From: JBNJEM01 sp051745935
Lineage (GTDB): Bacteria; Planctomycetota; Planctomycetia; Pirellulales; Pirellulaceae
Assembly: GCA_051745935.1 (NCBI GenBank)
Contig: JBNJEM010000093.1
Location: forward strand, 1 to 16,478
Direction: 5' to 3'
Length of the DNA stretch: 16,478 nucleotides
Position numbers and translations under genes: made by a program. Of this stretch, positions 6,693 through 13,656 are shown one piece after another (positions within the stretch are counted from its first letter, which is position 1; each line of letters starts with the position of its first letter). The notes under the pieces are model-generated. The model made no database searches and was not told the DNA's origin. It worked only from the letters and a program-made list of their open reading frames with translations.

Positions 6693-7522
6693 AAACGACA
6701 CGTACCGATTCGGCTGGGCCAACCATTTCGCGAGCCACGCGGGCGGGATATCCCACCTCCAGTGTCACGAAGAGGTCAACCTTCAGCCCAACGTGCCGCG
6801 CACCCAGGCGACCATGGCTTTTCTCAGTCTAGGTCAGGTCAAAGCGGGAGACAAGGTGAAAGCGGCCGAGTGGGGGCCACGCGAAGCCGTTGAACAAGCC
6901 GCTCATCGTGTCGAAATACACCGGCTCGCCCAGCGGACGGCGGCCCGCGCGCCGCGGAGGGCCCGCCGGGTTGTTCATTTCATGGGCGGGGTCTTTGACA
7001 ATGGCCACGGCCGCGAGTAGAATAACGGGGTTGAGGGGTACTCGAGAACGGCAACATCCGCCACGCCGAGCGGGGCTTAAGGGGGATTGAGTTTCCGTTG
7101 GGAGGAGTACAGGCGATCTAAGGGTTGGCACGCCGATCAATTTCAAGTCGCCTGGCTTCGGCTCGCGGGGTGCTCCTTTTGGGAGGATGTGGGATGGATG
7201 GGGACGCGACAGTAACGCGTTCGCCATGAAAGGTGGCTGGGCAAAAAGGCCAAGCCGGGGCAGGGGGCCAATATGGTCAGAGTCTTAGGAGGTAACGCGC
7301 GCACGGTGCGCGCATCCTTGACGGGAGCGCCCCATCCCTGTGCGGTGTTCCTATTTGGTTGGCGGCCCTGCCGCCTTGGAAGCCACCAGGGGACGCAAGT
7401 TAATCCGTTGTTTCGCCGGGGGCCCGAGGCGCCATTTCAACGGTTGGGTTCACGGCAAAAACGATGGCGTGTTGGGACGTGGTTCGGGTGACTTGTTGGA
7501 CATCTTTGTTGGACATTAGGAA
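6693..7522. other. Long spacer without a supportable gene
   Basis: About 830 bp between the thrC promoter and the repeat upstream of the dksA-like gene. Open frames here (for example 6829-7227 on the minus strand, 132 codons) are basic, Pro/Arg-rich, lack domain motifs and have no convincing start. GC-rich stem-loops are visible: GGCGG/CCGCC-type arms around 6941-6972, an almost perfect palindrome GCGCGCACGGTGCGCGC near 7297-7313, and GGCGGC-CCT-GCCGCC at 7361-7375. I do not recognise tmRNA, RNase P RNA, SRP RNA or a tRNA. It may hold a pseudogene or an unrecognised RNA. Confidence 0.4.
7493..7516 (+). repeat. Short direct repeat upstream of the dksA-like gene
   Basis: TTGTTGGACAT occurs at 7493-7503 and again at 7506-7516 (period 13). 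It lies about 120 bp upstream of the dksA-like start, directly before repeat III copy 2, and might be a tandem regulator-binding site. No regulator can be named. Confidence 0.5.
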
Positions 7523-7600
7523 GCCGTAACAAAACCGTTCAGATTCCCCGTCATGCAAGGAGTTTTGGAATCGCGAGGTAGGCTTTGTTACCGGCCGTAA
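7523..7600 (+). repeat. Repeat III copy 2: short palindromic repeat
   Basis: Matches 5094-5173 in direct orientation. The ends are near-perfect inverted repeats (GTAACAAAACC against GGCTTTGTTAC), and a nested pair GATTCC/GGAATC closes the inner stem. The corresponding inner stem in copy 1 has a different sequence but is still paired, suggesting structure is conserved. It occupies the leader of the dksA-like gene, 35 bases before its start. Confidence 0.72.
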
Positions 7601-7635
7601 GACGCAGCTTACATCCCGTGACAGGACATACTGAG

Positions 7636-8010
7636 ATGAGAAAGAAACTGGAGACCAAACCGTTCAAGGAAAAGCTTCTCCTCTTGCGTGCCCGCTTGCG
7701 TGGGGACGTGAATACGATGGCCGACGCCACGCTGGGACGTCCTCGGACGGAGGCGAGCGGCGATTTGTCGAGCATGCCGATTCACATGGCGGACGTGGGC
7801 AGCGACAATTTCGAGCAGGAATTCACACTCTCGCTCATGGCGAACGACGAAGAAGTACTCGATTTGATCGAACAGGCTTTGGAACGGATTGAGGAAGGCA
7901 CTTATGGTTCGTGCACGGAGTGTGGTGGCCGAATTCCGAAAACCCGTCTCAATGCAATCCCCTACACACCATACTGCATCAAGTGCGCGGACCAGCCCAA
8001 GCCACATTGA
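7636..8010 (+). CDS. DksA/TraR-family C4 zinc-finger protein
   Basis: A 124-residue protein with the DksA/TraR arrangement: a helical coiled-coil N-terminal part, then EEVLDLIEQALERIEEGTYG, then the zinc finger C-TEC-GGRIPKTRLNAIPYTPY-C-IKC (C-x2-C-x17-C-x2-C). Family members enter the RNA polymerase secondary channel and tune rRNA and stress promoters, often with ppGpp. In E. coli DksA the coiled-coil tip carries DxxDxA; here the matching stretch is ADVGSDNFEQEF, with acidic residues at shifted positions, so functional equivalence to DksA is not certain. I chose ATG 7636 (MRKKLE, AGGA about 9 bases upstream) over an upstream start at 7585 that lies inside repeat III. The 3' end overlaps lspA by 59 bp. 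Confidence 0.85.
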   Translation: MRKKLETKPFKEKLLLLRARLRGDVNTMADATLGRPRTEASGDLSSMPIHMADVGSDNFEQEFTLSLMANDEEVLDLIEQALERIEEGTYGSCTECGGRIPKTRLNAIPYTPYCIKCADQPKPH

Positions 8011-8578
8011 CACCGCTCAATCCGCTCGCACGGCATGGTCGCTGCTGACGTTCATCGCCTTGGCCGTGGTCGGTTGCGCGCTCGATTTGATCACCAAGGA
8101 ATGGGCCTTCGAGCGGCTGGGGTCACCGCTCGTTCAGCAAGGGGTGCCTGAGCCCCCTATTTGGATTATCGAGGGGGTTTTCGGGTTTGAAACCAACCTG
8201 AACGAGGGGGCTTTGTTTGGGATTGGGCAGGGTCAAGTGAGGGCGTTCACCGTGCTGTCCATCGCGACCGGCGTGGGCATTGTGCTGTGGGTGATTTTCG
8301 CGCGTGTCCTCCGTGACCTGCACCTGACCATCTCGCTGGGCTTGGTGATGGGCGGAATACTGGGGAATCTATACGACCGCTTGGGGCTGCACGGTCTGAC
8401 TTGGCGGGGGGTGCTTCGGCACCACGAACCGGGCCAGCCGGTCTATGCGGTGCGTGATTGGCTCCACTTCAAAATCGACGCCATCGGCTTCGATTGGCCG
8501 ATTTTCAATCTAGCCGATTCCTGGCTCGTGTGCGGCGCTATCTTGTTGGTGTGGCATGCAATGCGTCATCGGGAGTGA
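7952..8578 (+). CDS. lspA: Lipoprotein signal peptidase (prolipoprotein signal peptidase II)
   Basis: An inner-membrane aspartyl peptidase that removes signal peptides from lipidated prolipoproteins. From ATG 7952 it has 208 residues. Four hydrophobic segments are visible: WSLLTFIALAVVGCALDL, the stretch after TVLSIATGVGIVLWVIF, LTISLGLVMGGILGNL, and WLVCGAILLVWHAM. Family motifs occur in order: DLITK, NLNEGALFG, GGILGNLYDR, VRDWLHF and FNLADS. The Asp residues of RDW and LADS are the expected catalytic pair. The start lies inside the dksA-like gene (59-bp overlap, different frame). The first 30 or so residues are polar and not conserved-looking, but no later ATG, GTG or TTG in frame precedes the first membrane segment. 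Overlap implies co-transcription with the upstream gene. Confidence 0.92.
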   Translation: MQSPTHHTASSARTSPSHIDTAQSARTAWSLLTFIALAVVGCALDLITKEWAFERLGSPLVQQGVPEPPIWIIEGVFGFETNLNEGALFGIGQGQVRAFTVLSIATGVGIVLWVIFARVLRDLHLTISLGLVMGGILGNLYDRLGLHGLTWRGVLRHHEPGQPVYAVRDWLHFKIDAIGFDWPIFNLADSWLVCGAILLVWHAMRHRE

Positions 8579-8606
8579 TTGACTTTTGCCCGAGCTTTGC
8601 TAAATT
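8579..8606 (+). promoter_or_regulatory. Predicted sigma70-type promoter downstream of lspA
   Basis: TTGACT (8579-8584), 16 bases, TAAATT (8601-8606), beginning right at the lspA stop codon. Transcription would begin near 8613. The next gene starts at 9097, so either the leader is about 480 bases long or a small RNA is made. Confidence 0.5.
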
Positions 8607-9096
8607 ATGCGAAGGTGTAATGAGGTAGGGCAGCCACACCCTTCACGCAATCAGAAACGACACGATGGGAGCGGATCAGTTGCCGGACGCAAGGGGGGCG
8701 TTCGCCGCTGGCGCTGGGAAGTGTTCCGTTTGCCCGGGATGGGGATCACGCGGGAAAATCACGCGGGAAACACGAGTACTGGTCGGGGGGGCCATCGCAC
8801 GCGTGGCCTAGTGATTGTGTTCGGACGGTTCGCATGGGCGACGCGCGGGGTTGCCGATTCTATCTCGCCCACATGGCCAGTCAACACGCGGGGTTTGTCA
8901 CGCGTCGTGGGTTTGGGGCGGCGGGTTTGGGTGTGTTGATTGACAGGAGGGCACGTGCCAATGAGCCCGAAGCGGGTAAGCAAGGGAGAGTTTGCCTCTA
9001 CCACGGTGTGTCAGGGCAACCAACCAGGTATCTTCGAGTGGAAAGTCGAGTGTACCTTGTAGACGGTTCAGTAGGAAGAAAAGGCGGGCTACCACC
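8607..9096 (+). other. Long leader or possible ncRNA region before the Rrf2 regulator
   Basis: About 490 bp with no supportable protein gene. At the predicted transcription start a hairpin can form from GAAGGTGT (8611-8618) and ACACCCTTC (8636-8644, one bulged C). A 13-bp tandem duplication is at 8745-8770. The sequence is G-rich and contains several CACGCG-type words. TCAACAC (8880-8886) and GTGTTGA (8933-8939) form a further inverted pair. It matches no RNA family I recognise. Confidence 0.4.
8745..8770 (+). repeat. 13-bp tandem duplication
   Basis: ATCACGCGGGAAA is present twice with no gap (8745-8757 and 8758-8770). It is within the spacer ahead of the Rrf2 gene; its function is unknown. 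Confidence 0.8.
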
Positions 9097-9561
9097 ATGA
9101 AATTATCACGGACAGTCGCGTATGCGGTACGAGCCACACTTCAGCTGGCTAACAATGAGTCGTTGGCGCCCGTCCCGTGCAGCCGACTGGCGGCGGAAGG
9201 AAAAATGCCCGAACGCTTCCTCCTGCAGATTCTCCGTAATCTTGTCACCCACGGGATCCTACGTTCCACCCGGGGGGTGGATGGCGGGTATTCGCTGGTG
9301 CGCCCCCCCTCGGAGATCTCGCTGCTCGAAGTCATCGAAGCCATTGAAGGGCCATTGAATACCGGTGAGCCGGTGGATGAAGAACTATCGGTTGATTTTC
9401 AAAATCGCCTGCAAGAAGCCCTTCAGGAAGTCACGAACAATTCACGTCGGCAGCTCGAAGCCATTAAACTCTCGCAACTCCTCGCGCCTCCTGAATTGCC
9501 CGACGACACTGAGTCGCGCGAAGCCGGGCCGCAAGAATCCAATTATACCGATCGCGGATGA
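9097..9561 (+). CDS. Rrf2-family transcriptional regulator lacking the Fe-S cysteines
   Basis: A 154-residue protein starting MKLSRTVAYAVRATLQLA, the standard opening of the Rrf2/IscR/NsrR winged-helix family. The recognition region is MPERFLLQILRNLVTHGILRSTRG (37-60), and VDGGYSLVRP (61-70) is the wing. SLLEVIEAIEGP (75-86) starts the dimerisation helix. IscR-type members carry three cysteines after this point to hold an iron-sulfur cluster; here the only cysteine is Cys28, so cluster sensing is unlikely. The C-terminal tail is polar, and its last codons and stop lie inside repeat II copy B. I chose ATG 9097 because the upstream extension to 8992 does not resemble the family. A purine-rich GGAAGAAAAGG lies upstream but is rather distant. 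The target genes are unknown; hisN lies 95 bp downstream in the same direction. Confidence 0.87.
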   Translation: MKLSRTVAYAVRATLQLANNESLAPVPCSRLAAEGKMPERFLLQILRNLVTHGILRSTRGVDGGYSLVRPPSEISLLEVIEAIEGPLNTGEPVDEELSVDFQNRLQEALQEVTNNSRRQLEAIKLSQLLAPPELPDDTESREAGPQESNYTDRG

Positions 9562-9647
9562 CTTTCTCCGCCGCGAGTCCGACCAACGGGAGGACGGCCT
9601 GCGTCGGGCAGCGTCCCATCCGGAAAAATTCAACCGCCTGAAATATA
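9539..9647 (-). repeat. Repeat II copy B
   Basis: The reverse complement of repeat II at 477-587, about 91% identical. It covers the last codons of the Rrf2 gene and ends 9 bases before the hisN start, so it forms the stop-codon context of one gene and the whole upstream region of the other. In copy A the repeat also sits upstream of a gene, but in the opposite orientation. Confidence 0.85.
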
Positions 9648-9656
9648 AGCACTGCC

Positions 9657-10463
9657 ATGCCAAACGATGCCCCAGCGCTCGACGCCCGCCTCGAATTGGC
9701 GTGCCAAGCGGCCCGGGAAGCGGGACGATTGACGCTCAAGTACTTCCGCAATCGCCGACTCGCCGTGGAACGTAAAGCCGATCAGTCGCCAGTGACGATC
9801 GCGGATCGCGAAGCCGAACAGGTGTTGCGCGAGCAAATCGAGGCCCACTTTCCAAACGACGCCATTGTGGGCGAAGAATTCGGGCAAAGCATGGGCGATT
9901 CAGGGTACCGGTGGATACTCGATCCGATCGACGGCACCGCCTCATTCGTCCGCGGCGTTCCACTCTACGGGACGCTCGTCGGTGTCGAATACCAACAGCG
10001 AAGCATCGCCGGGGTGATTCACATGCCCGCGCTCGACGAATGCGTCTATGCCGCCGAAGGACGCGGGGCATGGTACGTCACCAGAAACCAGGAACCGGTC
10101 GCCGCCCGCGTCTCCGCCTGCGACAGCCTTTTCGAGGGCCTCTTCGTCACTTCGCAGGTCGATTTGTACGAAAAACGGGATGCGTGGCAAGCCTACAGAG
10201 AACTCCAACGCCGCGCCGACATTACCAGAACGTGGGGCGATTGCTATGGATACCTGCTGGTGGCAACCGGCCGCGCCGCCGTCATGGTCGACCCCGTCAT
10301 GAGCATCTGGGATGCCGCGCCCCTGCAGCCGATCCTGGAAGAAGCAGGCGGCTCGTTCACCGATTGGTCGGGCAACCGCACCATCTACCACGGCGAGGGA
10401 ATCGGGACAAACCGCCTGGTTCTGGAAGAAGTGCTCACCATTACCCGCCCTCACGCCGGCTAA
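9657..10463 (+). CDS. hisN: Histidinol-phosphatase, inositol-monophosphatase type
   Basis: A 268-residue Mg-dependent phosphatase of the inositol monophosphatase superfamily. Metal-binding motifs are VGEEFG (Glu73/Glu74), WILDPIDGTASF (Asp89, Asp92, Gly-Thr) and SIWDAAPLQPILEEAGG (Asp219). The combination DPIDGT-x-SFVRGVPLYGTLVG with TWGDCYGYLLVATGRAAVMVDP is characteristic of HisN-type histidinol-phosphate phosphatases rather than SuhB-type inositol phosphatases, so I favour the last-but-one step of histidine synthesis. Other small phosphosugar substrates cannot be excluded. The start ATG 9657 has no clear ribosome binding site, and its upstream sequence is the end of repeat II. No other his gene is in the window. 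Confidence 0.83.
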   Translation: MPNDAPALDARLELACQAAREAGRLTLKYFRNRRLAVERKADQSPVTIADREAEQVLREQIEAHFPNDAIVGEEFGQSMGDSGYRWILDPIDGTASFVRGVPLYGTLVGVEYQQRSIAGVIHMPALDECVYAAEGRGAWYVTRNQEPVAARVSACDSLFEGLFVTSQVDLYEKRDAWQAYRELQRRADITRTWGDCYGYLLVATGRAAVMVDPVMSIWDAAPLQPILEEAGGSFTDWSGNRTIYHGEGIGTNRLVLEEVLTITRPHAG

Positions 10464-10522
10464 ATGCCCCGGGGTGATTTCACGCCATGCGTTCACCCGA
10501 CGCGGAATGAAGCACGAGTAAT

Positions 10523-10655
10523 GTAGCCGTTCACGGCTGCGGCTACACGGCCTGGACACGGCAGCCCGTGGCATTTGCACCTCGAAAAGCCTTTCCTCAA
10601 TGTGTGCAACGGACGAACCTCGGCGGATATCAGTCTTTTGCCCCCGAACGGTTCC
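10523..10655 (+). repeat. Repeat I copy 3: internally deleted element
   Basis: The left arm from GTAGCCGTTCACGG (10523) through ACACGGCCTGGACACG is joined directly to GCCCGTGGCAT and the right arm, ending CCCCCGAACGGTTCC at 10655. Compared with copy 1, the left internal inverted repeat, the whole core and half of the right internal repeat are missing. Flanking 8-mers (CGAGTAAT and ACCACTCA) do not match, so no target duplication remains. It lies between hisN and rpmB; the orientation of the arms is that of copy 1. Confidence 0.85.
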
Positions 10656-10723
10656 ACCACTCACTAGCACGCGCCCGGAATTCGCCAGGACGGTTCCCGC
10701 AACCGTACCCCCTACCAACCAAC

Positions 10724-10765
10724 CACCAAGCACCAAGCACCAAGCACGAAGCACCAAGCACCAAG
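10724..10765 (+). repeat. Heptamer tandem array, six units
   Basis: CACCAAG is repeated six times without gaps; unit 4 reads CACGAAG. Both strands are translatable as a degenerate seven-residue repeat, but there is no gene. Tandem heptamers of this kind are known from cyanobacterial and planctomycete spacers. The array sits in the hisN-rpmB spacer (10464-11065), where the other contents are repeat I copy 3, a promoter and 13-bp repeats. Confidence 0.9.
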
Positions 10766-10838
10766 CGGACGCGGACGTGTCGCACAACCCGTGTCCCTGA
10801 TGTGGGGGGGTTCCACTTCGATTGTTGATTTAGTGGCG

Positions 10839-10866
10839 TTGCAACATGGCCATGCATCGTTATACT
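10839..10866 (+). promoter_or_regulatory. Predicted sigma70-type promoter of rpmB
   Basis: TTGCAA (10839-10844), 16 bases, TATACT (10861-10866). It is the best promoter-like pair in the spacer and points at rpmB, with a leader of about 190 bases that includes the 13-bp tandem repeats. Confidence 0.5.
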
Positions 10867-10956
10867 CAAAAGTTTTGCGTATGCGCCGGAAAACAATAGG
10901 CGCCGCCGCCGGTTCGGTCGATGGGGAGCGAAACGGTACCCGGCCGGGGTCCAGTC

Positions 10957-11033
10957 GGCGGCACTCTGACCGTGGCAACATGGTCTGGCTGGCAACACTG
11001 GCTGGCAACACTGGCTGGCGGCAGTCTGACTGT
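10957..11033 (+). repeat. Tandem 13-bp repeat framed by a direct repeat, in the rpmB leader
   Basis: CTGGCTGGCAACA at 10985-10997 and 10998-11010, and a variant at 11011-11023. The block is framed by GGCGGCACTCTGACCGT (10957-10973) and GGCGGCAGTCTGACTGT (11017-11033), which differ at two positions. It ends about 30 bases before the rpmB start and would be part of its mRNA leader. Confidence 0.85.
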
Positions 11034-11065
11034 TTGAAACAATCGTGATAGAGAGGGTTCCACAC

Positions 11066-11362
11066 ATGGCACGGGTTTGCGAAGTCTGCGGCAAGGGCAG
11101 CCAGGTCGGTAACAGCGTGGAAATTCGCGGAAAGGCCAAGTATCTGGGCGGCGTGGGCACGAAAATCACCGGCATTACAAGCCGAAAATTCAAGCCGAAT
11201 CTCCAGAGCGTGCGGGTTACCACCCCTGAAGGCCATAACAGGCGGATCCGCGTGTGCACCCAGTGTTTGCGCAGCGGGGCGGTGCAGCGCGTGGTGCGGC
11301 AACGCCCGTTCAATCTGCCCAATGTGGGACAGGTGGCCGGAAAAGCAAAAGGCAAATCGTAG
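11066..11362 (+). CDS. rpmB: 50S ribosomal protein L28
   Basis: A 98-residue protein with the L28 pattern: ARVCEVCGKGSQVGNSV at the N-terminus, KPNLQSVRV in the middle and RVCTQCLRSGAV after it. The two CxxC pairs make this the zinc-binding (C+) form of L28, in which cysteines hold a zinc ion. The basic tail KAKGKS is usual. The start ATG 11066 is preceded by GAGAGG about 10 bases upstream; an in-frame start at 11045 is possible but adds residues not seen in the family. It is followed 41 bp later by the SAM hydroxide adenosyltransferase gene, probably on the same transcript. Confidence 0.95.
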   Translation: MARVCEVCGKGSQVGNSVEIRGKAKYLGGVGTKITGITSRKFKPNLQSVRVTTPEGHNRRIRVCTQCLRSGAVQRVVRQRPFNLPNVGQVAGKAKGKS

Positions 11363-11403
11363 CGGCGCGGAGGCTGCCGGCACTGTCCTGAACTGCCACG
11401 ACC

Positions 11404-12207
11404 ATGTCCGTTCGGTTCATCACCTTAACCACCGACTTTGGAGAGGGCAGCCCGTACGTGGCCCAGATGAAAGCCGCCGCGCTTTCGGTCAATCCGGACG
11501 TCACTCTGCTTGACATCACCCACTCCATCAACCCGCAAGACATCCGTCACGGCGCGCTGGTGCTTGCCGATGTCACGTGGTACTTTCCCCCGGATACGAT
11601 TCACGTGGCGGTTGTTGATCCAGGGGTGGGCACGCAACGTGGAATCGTCCATGCCAGAATTGGCTCCCAACAATACGTGGCCCCTGACAATGGATTGTTG
11701 AGCCTGGTGGCTCATCACCAACCCGTCTCGCGGTTGGTCACGGTCCGCTCCTCCGAATACTGGCGGCATCCGGTATCCGCCACGTTCCATGGTCGCGATA
11801 TCATGGCTCCCGTGGCAGCCCATCTCTCGCTCGGCGTTGAACCGTGCCAATTGGGAACGGATCAGAATCGGCTCGAGCAACTTGACTGGCCCCCGATCGA
11901 ACGAGAGCCATCCGCGTTGACCGGCGCCGTGGTGCTCATCGACCACTTTGGCAACCTGATCACCAATATCACCCGAGCGATGCTCCCTCAACGGACTCCG
12001 CTGGACCAGGCGCGGGTGGAATACGGCGGGAAGACATGGCTGGGCTTGGTTGAAACGTACGCACACGCCCCGCCAGGAACCGCCGTTGCCCTCTTCGGTT
12101 CCAGCGATCGCCTGGAAATCGCCGTGTCAAACGGCCATGCCGCCCACTCGCTGGCCCTCGGCGTCGGCGATCGCGTGCGTGTCAGGTGGGCGGAAAGACG
12201 GACCTGA
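11404..12207 (+). CDS. SAM hydroxide adenosyltransferase (DUF62 family)
   Basis: A 267-residue enzyme of the family that also contains fluorinase and chlorinase. The hydroxide-using members convert S-adenosylmethionine to adenosine and methionine. The N-terminus ITLTTDFGEGSPYVAQMKA carries the Asp11 that contacts the substrate. The catalytic triad of this branch is visible as Asp72 and Arg79 in VVDPGVGTQRG and His129 in TFHGRDIMAP. A C-terminal beta domain follows, with GAVVLIDHFGNLITNI and ALFGSSDRLEIAVSNG. The conserved Arg/His favour the hydrolase over the halogenases. No good ribosome binding site precedes ATG 11404 (GGAGG near 11370 is too far), so translation may be weak or coupled to rpmB. 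The physiological role of these enzymes remains poorly known. Confidence 0.9.
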   Translation: MSVRFITLTTDFGEGSPYVAQMKAAALSVNPDVTLLDITHSINPQDIRHGALVLADVTWYFPPDTIHVAVVDPGVGTQRGIVHARIGSQQYVAPDNGLLSLVAHHQPVSRLVTVRSSEYWRHPVSATFHGRDIMAPVAAHLSLGVEPCQLGTDQNRLEQLDWPPIEREPSALTGAVVLIDHFGNLITNITRAMLPQRTPLDQARVEYGGKTWLGLVETYAHAPPGTAVALFGSSDRLEIAVSNGHAAHSLALGVGDRVRVRWAERRT

Positions 12208-12331
12208 CGCCGCCTGCTGGAACACGGGGCGTCCGCGGAGCGTCTCGTTACGTGTCGTTTGGGGCGAACGGGGTATCGCTCGACCGCGTTGAATCAGATC
12301 GTTGTTTCTTCACTGACCCCACCCGGACAAG

Positions 12332-13594
12332 TCACACGGGAAACGTCTCCAGACCGCGGAAATCGAGCGTGGCGAAATAGTCATCGGGGGTTTCGGCCCG
12401 TCGGATCTGCTTAATGCTACCGTCTTCCCTCAGCAACAGTTCCGCGGACCGGAGCTTCCCATTGTAGTTGAATCCCATGGCATGGCCGTGGGCCCCGGTG
12501 TCGTGGATAACCACCAGATCTCCGCGTGAAAGCTCCGGAAGCGCGCGGTCAATGGCAAACTTATCATTGTTCTCGCACAGCGATCCGGTGACGTCGTAAA
12601 CAACGGCGGGCCCCCCTTCCTTGCCCGGCACGGAGATGTGATGGTACGCGCCATACATCGCGGGGCGCATGAGGTTTGCCATGCAGGCGTCCAGTCCGGC
12701 GAAGTTCTTATAGGTCTTTTTGATGTGCCGCACTTTCGAGACAAGATAGCCGTACGGCCCCGTAATCGCCCGCCCACATTCCATGTACAGGCGAGGTGGA
12801 ACCAGGCCGTTGGCTTCAATCACCGCTTGGTAACGCTCGCGTATCCCGTGGCTGACCGTATCGAGATCGACCGGCGTTTCGCCAGGCTCATGAGGAATTC
12901 CGATCCCCCCCCCAATATTAACGAATTCAACATGAATACCGAGCCGATCTCGAAGTTCGACCGCCAAGTGAAAGAGCAGATCAGCCGTCTCGACGAAATA
13001 CGCCGGATCCAGCTCATTGGACGCGACCATGGCGTGGATGCCGAACCGCGTGGCCCCCTTCCGTTTGGCCATCCCGTAGGCGTCAAACAGCTGCTCGCGA
13101 GTGAGCCCGTACTTGGCCTCTTCAGGATGCCCGATAATGGTGTTGCCCTGCTTCAAGGAACCGGGATTGTATCGGAAACTGATAAGCTCCGGGATCCCCG
13201 CCGTTTCCTCGAGCACCCCAACATGAGTGATGTCATCCAAATTCACGATCGCCCGCATACTCACGGCCTTGGCGAATTCCACCGAGGGCGTGTCATTCGA
13301 CGTAAACATGACCTCTTCGCCCTTCACCCCCACTCGCTCCGCCAGCAACAGCTCGGGAAGAGAGCTGCAATCGCAACCGAACCCCTCATGGTGAAGAATC
13401 TTCAACAGGTAGGGATTCGGGGTCGCCTTCACCGCGAAGTACTCGCGAAACCCTCCATTCCATGCGAAGGCACGCTGCAGCCGGCGCGCTCCCTCGCGAA
13501 TCGCCTTTTCATCATAAATGTGAAAAGGCGTCGGATATTCGGCGGCAATTTCCCGGAGTTTATCGGTGTCGAGCGGCAACCGTTTTGCTGTCAT
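12332..13594 (-). CDS. lysA: Diaminopimelate decarboxylase-like PLP enzyme
   Basis: A 420-residue fold-type III (alanine-racemase-like) decarboxylase. FREYFAVKATPNPYLL holds the PLP lysine (Lys56), FVNIGGGIGIPHEPG (225-238) the phosphate-binding glycines, MECGRAI (271-277) the Glu-x-Gly-Arg contact, and CENND (340-344) the partner-subunit cysteine and acidic residue. Length and order fit LysA, which makes lysine from meso-diaminopimelate. Two signatures differ from standard LysA: the HIGS loop reads HAMVASNE (187-194), and CESxD reads CENND. It may be a divergent subgroup or a related decarboxylase with another substrate. The start ATG 13594 has only a weak GGACGAG upstream. It converges on the adenosyltransferase gene (124-bp gap) and diverges from the FAD oxidoreductase gene. 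dapB in the same window supports a lysine role. Confidence 0.8.
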   Translation of the reverse strand: MTAKRLPLDTDKLREIAAEYPTPFHIYDEKAIREGARRLQRAFAWNGGFREYFAVKATPNPYLLKILHHEGFGCDCSSLPELLLAERVGVKGEEVMFTSNDTPSVEFAKAVSMRAIVNLDDITHVGVLEETAGIPELISFRYNPGSLKQGNTIIGHPEEAKYGLTREQLFDAYGMAKRKGATRFGIHAMVASNELDPAYFVETADLLFHLAVELRDRLGIHVEFVNIGGGIGIPHEPGETPVDLDTVSHGIRERYQAVIEANGLVPPRLYMECGRAITGPYGYLVSKVRHIKKTYKNFAGLDACMANLMRPAMYGAYHHISVPGKEGGPAVVYDVTGSLCENNDKFAIDRALPELSRGDLVVIHDTGAHGHAMGFNYNGKLRSAELLLREDGSIKQIRRAETPDDYFATLDFRGLETFPV

Positions 13595-13656
13595 CGCGAT
13601 TTCTCGTCCGCTTTAATATCCCAGTGGAGCCGGGGCGCCGATATTGTGAGCCACTG

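Noticed and set aside
6829..7227. Minus-strand frame of 132 codons
   Set aside because: It is Pro/Arg-rich, has no recognisable domain and no ribosome binding site, and the composition looks like a chance open frame in GC-rich DNA.
8607..8939. Plus-strand frame of 110 codons after lspA
   Set aside because: It is Arg/Gly-rich with no motif, overlaps the tandem duplication, and the predicted promoter lies too close for a leader with a ribosome binding site.
8940..8968. TTGACA at 8940-8945 as an Rrf2 promoter
   Set aside because: There is no acceptable -10 box at 16-18 bases.
12204..12232. GACGCC/GGCGTC stem as a terminator between convergent genes
   Set aside because: It is a short stem with a long loop and no T-run.
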